Below, piece after piece: positions 1-12,363 of a stretch of DNA of 64,000 nucleotides. The notes under the pieces are model-generated. The model ran no database searches and was not told the DNA's origin. It saw only the letters and a list, made by a program, of their open reading frames with translations. Positions within the stretch are counted from its first letter, which is position 1. The number at the start of each line of letters is the position of its first letter. The translations under genes and the position numbers were made by a program. Location of the stretch: positions 94,426,001-94,490,000 of the forward strand of contig JAZHRO010000063.1 of the NCBI GenBank assembly GCA_037157565.1, read 5' to 3'. This stretch comes from Thalassia testudinum (Eukaryota > Streptophyta > Magnoliopsida > Alismatales > Hydrocharitaceae).

Positions 1-445
1 TAACTCTTGAATAGAAGTGACTCTCACGAATATATAGTGAATTTCAATAGCTACATATGTAAGTTTCACATCTAAGACAAAAGGAAATGTACATAGAATA
101 AATGTCAGGTATAGAAAGAAAAAGAAACTTCTTTCAATCATTTTTTATTTAAGGCCACATGCAAGTCATGATAAGAGAAATGTGTAAGCACTTCTTTAAG
201 AAAGCGACATGCTAAGTACTGATGTTTGGTAGGCATCATTGATTCTTCTATTTGTGTCCTACCATTTGAACTGTAATTCCTCAAGAATGTATTTGGAATT
301 CTTCATGCATCTTATGCACTTGATTTTGTCATGTTTTTATGTCCTTAGTTTGGACTTCAAATTTTGCAGACTTGATTGAGTTATTTTGGGACATAGAATT
401 GCTTATGCTATGTTTGTGATAACTACCTGATGTCTGTGTTTTCAG
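1..445. other. Intron sequence, no feature recognised
   Basis: No open frame resembling the upstream part of an ATX protein is visible here. The stretch ends in a pyrimidine-rich acceptor (TTTTCAG) directly before the first recognisable exon at 446, so it is read as the intron upstream of that exon. Confidence 0.5.
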
Positions 446-571
446 GCTTTGCCAAATTCTACCTATTGTGCAAAGTACCTCGGTAAAGTTTGGGATGTGC
501 GTCCTGGGTACAGACCTATACATTATGAGTGGAAGAATATTGATAGGTGTGATGTTTGCGATATGGATGAG
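446..571 (+). CDS. ATX1/ATX2-like: ATX-like exon: linker plus first PHD zinc ligands
   Basis: Acceptor TTTTCAG ends at 445; donor GTGTGC starts at 572. The 42 codons, phase 0 at both ends, read [16 protein letters not shown] and continue [17 protein letters not shown], then RCDVCDMDE. This matches the ATX segment before the PHD finger (family form: GYxPVxVxWKDLDKCNVCHMDE). C35 and C38 are the first two zinc ligands. Confidence 0.85.
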
Positions 572-3500
572 GTGTGCACTTAAACCAATGTTAAAATTGA
601 GCAGTGGTTATTTTTATGTAATATTCTGCAGTTGCATTGTCTTGGTTACTCCCATATGGTTGATGTTTTGATGTTTATTACTATGTTGTACTTTTTTGCT
701 CACTAATATGATTGGTGCTCATTGGCTACTTGTTACTTGCACTTTTGCTATTTTTGGACTTTCCAAAGAATCCTACCTGAATCATCTAACATATTTGACA
801 TATTCCTCATGCTAGAGGTTAACATTAAGTACATTTACGTTGCCTGTCATGCTAGCTTTTAAAGCTGCTCCTCTATTTTGTTTCATTAATAGAGTTCAAT
901 TCTCCCTTTATCATGGCATCTAAGCCTATGTTTGGATGGAAGGATTGGGAGGCGAAAGGAAGGAAAGGGATGTTAAAGACATGTTTGGTTGCAAACTTTT
1001 GTAAGGGGAAGGGAAGGAAGGGGAGGGAATGGGAGGAATTAAAACAGTAAGTTTTGAGACATTTGTTTCCCTCTAAATTGGAAGGATTGGGAGGGAAAGG
1101 AAAGGATTGCAAATTGTTTTATTTTAATTTCCTCTTTTGCCCTTTTTTATAATATTTGAGAGTATTCTAAAGGATAGATTAGTAAATTATCCAAAGTTAT
1201 CTCATTTCCTTTTCTTCTCCTTATTATCCAAACAAACAATATCAGCTTCCCTTCCTTTCCCTCCTCCCTCTATCCAAACAAGAATTATATCACTCCTTCC
1301 GCTTCCCTTCCCCTCCTTTCCCTTTCCTTTCCCTCCTTTCCTTCCCTCCCCCTCCCCTCGTAATCATCCCATCCAAACATAGGCTAATGGTCTTCCTTCC
1401 TCGATGGCTGAACCAACAACTCTTCTATTCTCTTCAGGCTATTTTTTTAGAAGGAAAAAGTGGTTAACAAGAGTCTTCAAGCCTTTTGTTGCTATTTTAC
1501 ACCTAAAGCACTCACTTTTAACCATCTCTCAAGCTGTATGTAGTTGTTATAATCATTAAGGCTATGTTTTGGGTGTGGTTTAGCTTTCAGCCAGAGATAA
1601 ATTTAGTGAGGTTAAGTTGTAGATGATATTGGATTTGATGGTGAGATAAGTAGTTGGATTTGACGTGATTCAACTATACAGAGAGTTGTTATTTGTCTTA
1701 TATTTGATGTTGGATTGTTCTTTATTAATGTTTTGTTGGAAAATAGAGTAAGATTTGATGTGATAGGTGAGTTAATAGTAAATTGTCCCATAGAGGATCA
1801 CAGAAACTAACGGAATTAGATTGTGTACATAAACAGCTTAAATATTAATGGTGTAATTGTTGCCTATAACTTCCCCTTAATATGGGATGATTGATTGCAT
1901 AGACTAATAAATGCAGATGAGATGTTGCCAAGGTTGTTTTTAATAGTTAGTTTGGATCTAATTTTCAAAGATACAATTGACAAGTAAATCACTCTATCTT
2001 ATTCTGATTCTTAAATAGCAAACACTAATTTATATTTGCACATCATGCTCCCTAGTTCTCAATTTTGTTTTATCTTATTTGTAACTTCTTTGCTCTTTTT
2101 TTATTGTAGGAGTACGAAGACAACTTATTTCTTCAGTGTGACAAATGCCACATGACTGTAAGATGTCTTTCTTTGAAATGATACCGAGTTATTATCTTTT
2201 CTTTTAACTATGTAGCCCCACTTGTGTAGGTACATGAGAAATGTTATGGAGAATTTAAGTCTTCAGATGAGGTTCTTTGGCTATGCAACCTGTGTTGCCC
2301 TGGAGCTCCTACATCTCCACTACGATGCTGCCTTTGCCCTGTTGTTTGGAGTGCTAAATCAGTGTTTAAGAGTGTTGCATTGTAATATAGCCGAAAAAGC
2401 ATTCAAAACAGATATAATTTTATTACTCAAATTTGAAGTCCGAGGTCGAATACAGGGAGCAAATTGGCATTTAGAAATCAAGATCACAATTCAAAATTTA
2501 AAAGAATATGCAATAATATCACTATTAAAGTGCAAAAATATGGGAACTAAATGTTGATGTAGATCACCAAATACTCCTACAATATCAACTAAAGAACTCA
2601 ATGTATATGAATATGAATTAAACTCAAATTGGACGTCTGATTAGTAAATTAGATGACTTAAATATCTAATGCTATAGTGCTCTTCCCTTTTGATTTCTTC
2701 TTTCTCTACTTCTCTTCTGCAGCTCCTCTTCTTTCTTCCTTCTTCTACTCCTTCTTCTTTGGCTTCTTCCTTCTTTGGCCTTTACGATCTTTCTCTTCCT
2801 TTTGCCTTCCTTAGCTTCTCCTTCTTCTTCCTTCAGCTTCTTCCTTCTCTGCCTTTCTCTGTTGTCTGCCTTCTCTCTTCCTTTTCCTTTCTTCTACCTT
2901 GACACTTAGCTTCTCTTCATCCTCTTCAGGCCTTCACTTCTTCTTCTTTAGCTTCTGAGTTAGCTTCTCTTTCTCTTTATCCTGCTGGTGGTCGGACCCG
3001 GATAGGTGTGTTAATATGGTAATTTTATCGTTGAAGTGCGTATAGTGGTTAACATAAATAGAGCCTAACCATCTCTTTACAAATTTCTTTTTTTTACTTG
3101 GCCTACTTGATTTTATCTTGGTCACTTTTAGGCCCAGGGTCGAACTTAGGGAAGTGGGGTTACAAGTCAAGTTCCTACACCTTTCCTACAACGAATCTCT
3201 TCCGTTAGTTTATTGTGTTTTTGGTGTTTTTCTATTTATATTTTTTTTTCTGATAATTCTTTTCCTTGAGGCACACCCTCAAAATTAGGTTCTCGGCTTT
3301 GAGCCAAATCAGGGTTCCAAAACGAGTCTTGCTATTCGCAAGATGGAGTACTTGCAAGTCAAGGATTATCTTTTCTCTTTTATATATATATATTTTTATC
3401 CTTTTATGGGCATGCAAGAGAAATAGAAATAAAGTAAATATAGTATAGATATATATGTATATACTATATATGTATAAAGGGGTGGGGGTGGAGGCGGAGA

Positions 3501-3953
3501 TGGAGTGTAGCATGGTGTCGAGTCGGTCGTCGTCTAGAAAGACGCAACCAACAGGACGAAGTGCCACATGTAAGGTGGATTGGTGGAAGATGAATGCGGA
3601 CACACTTTTTTGTACGTGTGTATCAGGGAATATTAGCAACTGGTGCAGATATTCCTGCGATACCACGTATGGTAGGTAATGTGAAAAAATATATATGTAT
3701 ATATGTAAATATATCTATATGTATATATATATATATATGGTTATAAATATATAGGTATATATATATATGTAGTTATATATGTATATATATGTGTATATAT
3801 ATATGTAGATATATATATATATATATATATAAGTATATGTATAGATAGATATAAGTATAGATATATATATATGTATATAAGTATGTATATATAACTACGT
3901 AGATGTAAATATATATATATATGTATGTATATAGTAATATATGTAGATAGATA

Positions 3954-4001
<48 letters not shown>

Positions 4002-7000
4002 GTTATATAGATATCTATGTATATATGTATGTATATTTGTATATATATATATATGTATAAGTAGGTGTGTGTGTGTGTATATATATATATAGAGAGAGAG
4101 AGAGATATAAGTATATATATATATATATAGATATAAGTATATAGATATATATATATATATATATGTATGCATGTATACTAATACTTAAGTATATATTTAC
4201 TACTATATGTATAAACATAAGTATATATATATATGTATATAAATATATGTATATATATCAATATATATATTTATACGTATATATATATATATGTATATAA
4301 TACTATATAAGTGAGAGTGTGTGTGTGAGAGAGAGAGAGAGAGACAGTGAAAGAGAGGCTAGTGGAGTGAAGAGGCTGGAGAGTTAAGTCGGCTGGGTCT
4401 TCCAAGCGTCGTCTGATGGCGCACGCACACGCGTAGGCGCGCGAGGACATGCGCGCTGGGAGGGAGTGAGCGCTGGGAGAGGAGAGGCCGCAGCGCACCG
4501 TGCTGCGTGAAGGGCTGGAGCAGGCGAAGGAGTGCGACAGGGCATGTGGTGGCCTACGGATGTTGGCTGGGGTGCATGGTGAAGCTTGGCCGGCTGCTGC
4601 AGTGGCGCACGGTGGCCGGTTGCGGACGGACAGGCGAGTGCAGTGTGAAGAAGCAGGAGGCAATGGCACCAGCAGGCGCACGCGGAAGGCCTGCGTGCAC
4701 TGCTGCCGCCTTGCTGCTGCTACTATGGAGCTCGGCTGGCTGTTGCAGGGGCGTGCAGTGGCCGATTGCACTTCAAAGCTGAAGCTTTGCGGTAATGGCT
4801 GAAGGTGCTTTAAATGGCAAAACAAGGAAAGAGCCACCACGCCCACCGGCTTTTTGATGAGCTGGGCGATGGTGGACTCACGGTGGTGGTTGTGCACCAC
4901 CGTGAGGGGCTCCTGTCCGTAGGGTGTCTCCTCAGAGGAGGAGGTCCTGTGTATGGAGGGAAAGGGGAGGGGACAGTGGCCTGGAGAAGCTGCAGTTGGA
5001 TTTTTGAAGTGGAGGACCAGGCTGTTTGCAAAGGAGGAGCCACCCTGCTTTTTATAGAAGGAGAAAGCATGCACAGCCATGCCCTGGCAGTGCATGGCTC
5101 TGCATGGGGCTCAGCAGGGAGTGGCTGTGCAGGTCATGGTGAGCAGGATATGGCATGAGGAAGAGGCAGCCATGCATTGCAGTCGCGGGAAGAAGTCAAA
5201 TAAAAATAGAATTAAAAATAAAAAGTATGGTGAATTTTGCAAAGAAGCACTTGAGGAATATGTGAATTGCGAGGCCATTTTATTCACTCTCCTCCCCTCA
5301 ATTAAATGCATACATGCATGTATTTTCACAAATGCGACTATGGAACCCTAATATGCACTGGTAATGCTACGAAATAGCACAAGACGACACAGTTGCAGGT
5401 GTATTTTTGCGGTGCAATCATACCCCCATGCTATCTTTTGCTAGTCCCTAGCAAAGCATTTTTGTAATGTATTTAGAAATGATCTTTAAGCTGAAGATTT
5501 TCTTCTGAGGCAACATAGGTGTGTTTATTGTTGGATATTGTGAGAACCAATTGTAGAGAAGACTACCAGTACTTTAAGTCTCACATGTCATAGATCATCT
5601 CTCGACTAACCAGGACTCTTGATATTTAAACCTTAAGTACGATTTCCAGGACCTAGGAGGTTTTTGCCGTACTCGAGAACTCAAGAGGTTATGGCTTGTG
5701 CACAGTGAAGGATCAAGACTAACCAGATGAATATTAAGACTCAAGCTCAGGGTTTTACGAATTTTTAAGTAAAGGTTGGTCCCAGTTTCAGCTCGTGTCT
5801 TCAGATTACTCTTAAAAAGATGATGGAAAACTCAACTCCCATTTTCTGACATTTGTGGCTCAAAGAAAACAAGGTATTTGTAACCTGCCCTGAAGAACTT
5901 CTTGTAGGGCATGACTTTATAGACATTTGTGAGATATGCTGACTTATTTGCATCTTTTTTTTTTTTTTAAACACTTGTCAGTATATCTCTTACAACATTA
6001 TTTGGAGAAGCACACTTTTCTTTTTGGTGGGAGAGTTTTCTTTTTAGTGGAAAGAGTTTCTCCTAAACACAAGACTAAAGCCTGGGATAAAAAGTCTACC
6101 TGTGCGCACAAGTAAGGACTCTACTTTCCCTAATGAACACTAGGGTTGGATCTTATGTTCACCTGATCTTTCCTGATATGTGTAGGGTGAACCAAGATTA
6201 CTTAGGCTCTCAAGTAGAAGCAATCCAACAGATCATGTACTGGTATCTCAGGTACAAGAATACGTCCTTAGTTAGGAGAGATTCCGATCTATTTTGTCAA
6301 TGCTCAAGTGAATTAAGCCGAGCCTGAGCGAATCAAGCTTCTGTGGCCTAGAAAGTTTTCAAAACAGAGGTTGAATATCCATAAACACTTGTTGTATTTT
6401 TGTTTCAGCCTTCAGATCATTACTAAACACTATATATATATACATTTTTTTTTTCTTTTTCTTTTTCTTACATATATATAAATAGGTGGAAACTACATGA
6501 TACCATAAAATACCCAGATCCTATGGATGCCTATCCACTCCTCCATGCCAAATGATGCTATGTCCTCATATGCATGCAGGGAAAGGTAGAGAAAGGATGA
6601 AAGATCAGGTAACGAGAGCTGAGGTGCAGGGTATACAACAGGGTGGTAGGGTGGGTGGATGGTGGGTGGTGAAAGATATGGCATTTCCTAGGATGAGAGT
6701 GTCCCAGGCTGGTTGGAGAACTGGTCAGGAGGAAGAAATTGGCCCTCAGATTGGCCAAGAAGAGGGGCTTCTTGGATAGATGGATCCAAAAAGGAATAGC
6801 CCCAGTGAGAAGTATATGGGCTCAAGGTCCCAGTGTGGAGTTGCAAATCCGCCTGATTTGGCAGGAAAGAAAGGGCAATCCGATCTTTAGGAGTGTGGAC
6901 TGGCGGTGAGTAGCCCGAATATGACTCAGACCACGAGGTATGGGAAGCGAAGAAAACCTCGTCAGAAGTCTGGTCAGGAGAAGGTACGGGAATAGGGAGG

Positions 7001-10000
7001 GATGGGGGAATGTCACAGTATGTGCTAATCAGGTAGTTGTCAGTGTTTACAGGTAATCCGCAGCAGTTTGAATAGGTCCCAATTAGTCCGATACACACAC
7101 TGACGGTCATGTCCTCGTCAGACGTGTCATCCTCGATACAATCACAATTAAAGTTCTTGGCTGCCTTGAAGATGTTAAGCTTAATCTTTTCAGATCCAAC
7201 AGCAATCTCAATACAGCCCGACTCGCAGTCGATAAGGGCACAGGTTGTGGCCAAGAAAGGTCGACCAAGGATGATCGGACAATTAGAAAGTGAGCTAGGA
7301 ACTTCCATATCTAAAACAAGAAAGTCAACAGGAAAACAGAGACTGTTGACCCTAACCACCACGTCTTCCACCACACCCTCTGGGATTTTGATAGAACGAT
7401 CTGCCAACTATAACGTGACAGGGGTGGTTTTCAGATTTCCCAAGGAAAATTTTTCGAGCATGATGGTTGGTATAAGATTTATGGAAGATCCTAGATCAAG
7501 CAGGGCATGGTTAAAATTGCAGCCTTGGATGCTACAGGAAATTAGTGGTGTGCCCGGATCTTTCTACTTCGGTGGTAGGTTTGACAGTATAGTACAACTC
7601 GCATGAGGCGAGAGAACCACCGGATTTTTAGTTTTCTTTGACTATCGCCTGGGTGTTGTGTAGTCTTTGAAAAATCGGGCAACAGTAGGTATGTGGTCGA
7701 TAGCCTCGAGCAGGGGTATCTTGATTTCTACATCCCCGAATAAATTATGCAGGTTATCAAAGGCTTGCGTATCTTTCTTTTTGCCTTTTGGCTCCCTCAG
7801 TAAAGCCTCAGGGAATGGGACTGATTCTAGCACCAATTTGGGTGTATCGTCCTCTCGTGAATGCGGTGCACATCCCGAATGAGAGGCCGACGAAGAAGAC
7901 GGGCTGGGATCAGGTTGAGGTGGATCGATGGTTTGCTTACCGCTCCTCGTAGTGATAGCATTGGACGATGTGGGTCCAGTGGGATCATATGGCGGAGGAG
8001 GGTTCGCAATGGGGACATAAAAGTGCGATGCTGCAGCGGTATTACTTGAAATCCCGGTGGAATGCTCGAAGCTTGCAGAATTTGATTAACCTACCCCTAA
8101 GAAGGTTGTACCTGTGGTTGAGGACCATGGGGTACGAAATTTTGCGGGTTGGGAACAGGTTGGGTGGGAAGAGTGCCCTGAGATCGAGTCGCCATGCGCA
8201 GTTGACTAATCTCAGCATTCTGTTGCGCCAATTGATGCTGAAGAGAGGCCATGTTCTCTTCATGGCGCTTTGACATTTTCGTCATCATTCGCATCAATTT
8301 GTCAAGAGGACTTGATGCATTTCGGTTTGCGGTACGCAAGGGCCTGATGGCGGATTAGCCATAGGATTAGACTGGGCCCTTGGGATGACGAGTGCGGACG
8401 GTCGCATTGGTCCACCCGCGGGGTTTTGGTGCTGTGGGTTGTTGGACCATGCGAAGTTTGGATGATTTCGCCACCCTGGGTTATAAGTGGCAGAGAATGG
8501 GTTGTTCCCCAGGGCGCAAGCATCTTCTATGCCAGAAGACGTGTCCGCATGTAAATATGCTTTCGAGCACATGGAGGCTTGGTCCTCAGTGTCGAAATAC
8601 TGGCTCGCAGAAGCCAGATCCACATGGCTTACTGAGTCGCTCGGCGTGACACTCGGTAAGGAAGGTCTTACGGGGTTTCTTGGGATAAGCCTGGTGTTGG
8701 AAGAATTGGGATTGTGACGAAGTGGTGAAGTGGGGGTGTTTGCCAAAGAACGGGCGGGGTTGGCCAGAAGCTCGTCCAGCTTCTTGTGCATGATGGAGAC
8801 TTCATCCAATTTCTGTGCTATAAGGCTGAGATCAGTGGATGAATGGGAGGGTCCCGTGTCAACTTCGTGGACATTTCATGGTAGGCTGGTACGATTAAAG
8901 GTGACAATAGAGGCATTGTTCATCGAGTTTTCGCTCATATTTTCAAACAATTTGAATGCTCCATTCTCGTCTTTATTCATAAAATTCCCTCTGCAGGAAG
9001 CATCTGCTATTTGCTTCAAAGTCTCATTTAGCCCATAGTAGAAAATCTGGGCTATATGCCACTTAGGCAGACTGTGGTGCGGACACTTCCTGAGAAGGTA
9101 ATTATACCTCTCCCAAGCCTCATGAAATTGTTCATCGTTTTGTTGCGTAAATGAAGTGATAGCATGGCAAAGTGCATTGGTTCGCCCGATTGGGAAGAAC
9201 TTCTTGAGAAACGTTGTTCGCATCTCTTCCCAAGAGTGGATGGTTCTCCCAAGGGTGCGTAACCACTGCGATGCTTTATCGCGCAATGAAAATGGGAACA
9301 TTTTCATGAGGACTATAGGTAACCCGATATTTCTTGGTTTAACAGTTTCAGCTAGTCGGGTTAGGTCTTCCAAGTGGAGAAAAGGATCTTCACTTGCAAG
9401 ACCATGGAAGTGAAAGTTTATTAGGCCAATTATGTTAGGCTTCAATTCAAAGTCGTCCCTGCCCATGGAGACCCGAATTTGTCCTATGGTCTCTGTAGCA
9501 GCGGGATTCTGATAGGAGCTAAGAGACCTAGGCTCCTCCCGTTCGGGAGGGTTCTGCATTTCCTCCAATGTTTCCCTAATGGCTTCAATTTGATCATTAT
9601 ATATTTCCATTTGCGCTTGGAGGCGGGTTATGGGATCTAAGGCTCCACCACTTGGTGGGTTCTGAGGGTAGTTTCCTCCCTCTGGATTTGGGGGTGGACG
9701 TGCAGCCATGTTTGTGGAGGAAGAGGATGATTCAGCTTCTTTCTAGATTTATCAGGAAATTCACACAGTTTAGGGTTTTGTGACCTCCTCCCAAACATGC
9801 ACTACCGCAGGAAGAATTGGGGAGATAAGAAGGGAAAAGAGATGAGAGAAATGACGCTGCAAAGGTACACTTGATGACAAATCAGTACAATCAAATTCCT
9901 AACCTCTGTAGTGTGCCCTTAGACCTAAAGGTCTACGTTACCTGCTATCACGGACTACGGAACCGAATGCGAGCACCGCGGAACCACCGGACCAGATTGA

Positions 10001-12325
10001 AAGGCCGTTTGCCCCAGTCTTAGACACCCGATAGCACGCGGGAACCCTCACCAGCACGTAGGCGCTACACGCAGGTAGTTAGACCTCCAATCCTTAATAA
10101 GGGTCAAGTTGCTACCATTTTTAGTTAGAGGCTTAGGATCAAGTGCTTTTGGAATGTGAAGGGCGTTGTTTACGGGTAATGCCCAAGTGATTGACTTTTC
10201 AAGTGTGTAAAACAAGCATGCAACGAGGAAATCTCCCCGAATTGAAGTTTTTAATTGGTGAATGGTTTTTACAGTTTACCCTTAAGTAGTATGGATTTTA
10301 GGATTTCTCTGAATTACCAATTCAACCAATCTTCAGGTTTTGCAAGAATACAAGTTTTCTTCTAAGCCCAACAAACCCTTCTTCAATGTCAATTGGTTAA
10401 TGCATGCTAAAATGCACTGGGCTTCCCTAAATGGAGATTTCTATGTGTGGATGCACGAATCAGTTTTAGATTAGTGTGAAAGGGAGCCAAAGCACTTCAA
10501 TTCAAGTGCTCCCAATCACCAAGAAAAATGTCCACACACAAGGCTCAACCAAAATATAAAGAAAATCAAATTGTTGGGGTTGAATTATTCGGGATCGAAT
10601 CTTAGGCAAGTTGAAAAGTCGTGGTGGGGTTGGAATCAACTCAATTCCAAGTCTCCCCACCAAAAATTTGATCCCGAATTTGCAGATAAGTGAGGCAAAA
10701 GAGGGGTGCAATCAATCTTTTCATGTTTGCCTCAAAGAATACTTCACACAGCAAAAATTCATGAATTAAGATTCTTGGATTTTCTCTATGCAAAGTAAGA
10801 CGGGAAATCCCGGGGCAGTGGAAGTAAGGGCAATCAATCAAACAAGTGAATTTTAATCCACTTGCCCCAAGAGATCCCAAGAAGTTTTTCTAGTTTTTTT
10901 TTTTATTAAGGTGACAAGTTAACCTAAGTTGCTAAGAAAAGAATACCTACTTGTTCGGCAATGTGTGCGAAGCTCTAGTGCGATGTCAGCATCTTCATGC
11001 TCTCGTTCCTGCCTTGGATCTACCCATGTTTCCGACTTTGTCTGCCTGTCTTCTCCTTGCAACAGGTTTACCTGCACAGCAAAAAAAACAAAAACACCCG
11101 TGAAGAGAGATGAGAAAGATGAAAGGCATGGAATAGAAACTTACTTGAAGGCGCACCTCTCCGGCAATGGCACCAGAAAAGATGGTGGTCAGACCCGGAT
11201 AGGTGTGTTAATATGGTAATTTTATCGTTGAAGTGTGTATAGTGGTTAACATAAATCGAGCCTAACCATCTCTTTACAAATTTTTTTTTTTACCTGGCCT
11301 ACTTGATTTTATCTTGGTCACTTTTAGGCCCAGGGTTGAACTCAGGGAAGTGGGGTTACAAGTCAAGTTCCTACACCTTTCCTACAACGAATCTCTTCCG
11401 TTCGTTTATTGTGTTTTTTGTGTTTTTCTATTTAGATTTTTTTTCTGATAATTCTTGTCCTTGAGGCACACCCTTAAAATTAGGTTCTTGGCTTTGAGCC
11501 AAATCAGGGTTCCAAAATGGGTCTTGCTATTCGCAAGACGGAGTACCTGCAAGTCAAGGATTATCTTTTCTCTTTTATATATATATATTTTATCTTTTTA
11601 TGGGCATGCAAGAGAAATAGAAATAAAGTAAATATAGTATAGATATATATGTATATACTATATATGTATAAAGGGGTGGGGGTGGAGGATGAGATGGAGT
11701 GTAGCACAGTGTCGAGTTGGTCGTCGTCTAGAAAGACGCAACCAATAGGATGAAGTGCCACGTGTAAGGTGGATTGGTGGAAGATGAATGCGAACATGCT
11801 TTTTTGTACGCGTGTATCGGGGAATATCAGCAACTGGTGCAGATATTCCCGCGATACCAAGTATGGTAAGTAATGTGAAAATATATATATGTATATATGT
11901 AAATATATCTATATGTATAAATATATATGGTTATAAATATATAGGTATATATATATATGTAGTTATATATGTATATATAAATGTGTATATATATATGTAG
12001 ATATATATATATATATATATATAAGTATATGTATAGATAGATATAAGTATAGATATATATATATGTATATTAGTATGTATATATAACTATATAGATGTAA
12101 ATATATATATATATATGTATGTATATAGTAATATATGTAGATAGATATGTGTGTGTATATATATATATATATGTATATATAGTTATATAGATATCTATGT
12201 ATATTTGTATATATATATGTATAAGTAGGTGTGTATATATGTATATATATATATATGTATCTGTACTTATACTTAGTTATAGGTAATAATATATATATAT
12301 AGATATATGTATGTATGTATGTATG

Positions 12326-12363
<38 letters not shown>

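Noticed and set aside
3741..4218. Long Tyr/Ile/Thr-rich open frames on the minus strand
   Set aside because: They are translations of the TA/TATG microsatellite in element A's LTR; the same happens in the B LTRs (36020-36320 and 44030-44380).
3690..4310. CRISPR-like or satellite array
   Set aside because: Units are 2-6 bases without spacers; a eukaryotic microsatellite in an LTR.
4271..5095. Long Pro/Ser/Arg-rich minus-strand frame and plus-strand shadows in the element A LTR
   Set aside because: It lies wholly in the LTR, spans the promoter-like region, and its counterpart in the right LTR (12740-13550) is broken by shifts, so selection for protein is absent.
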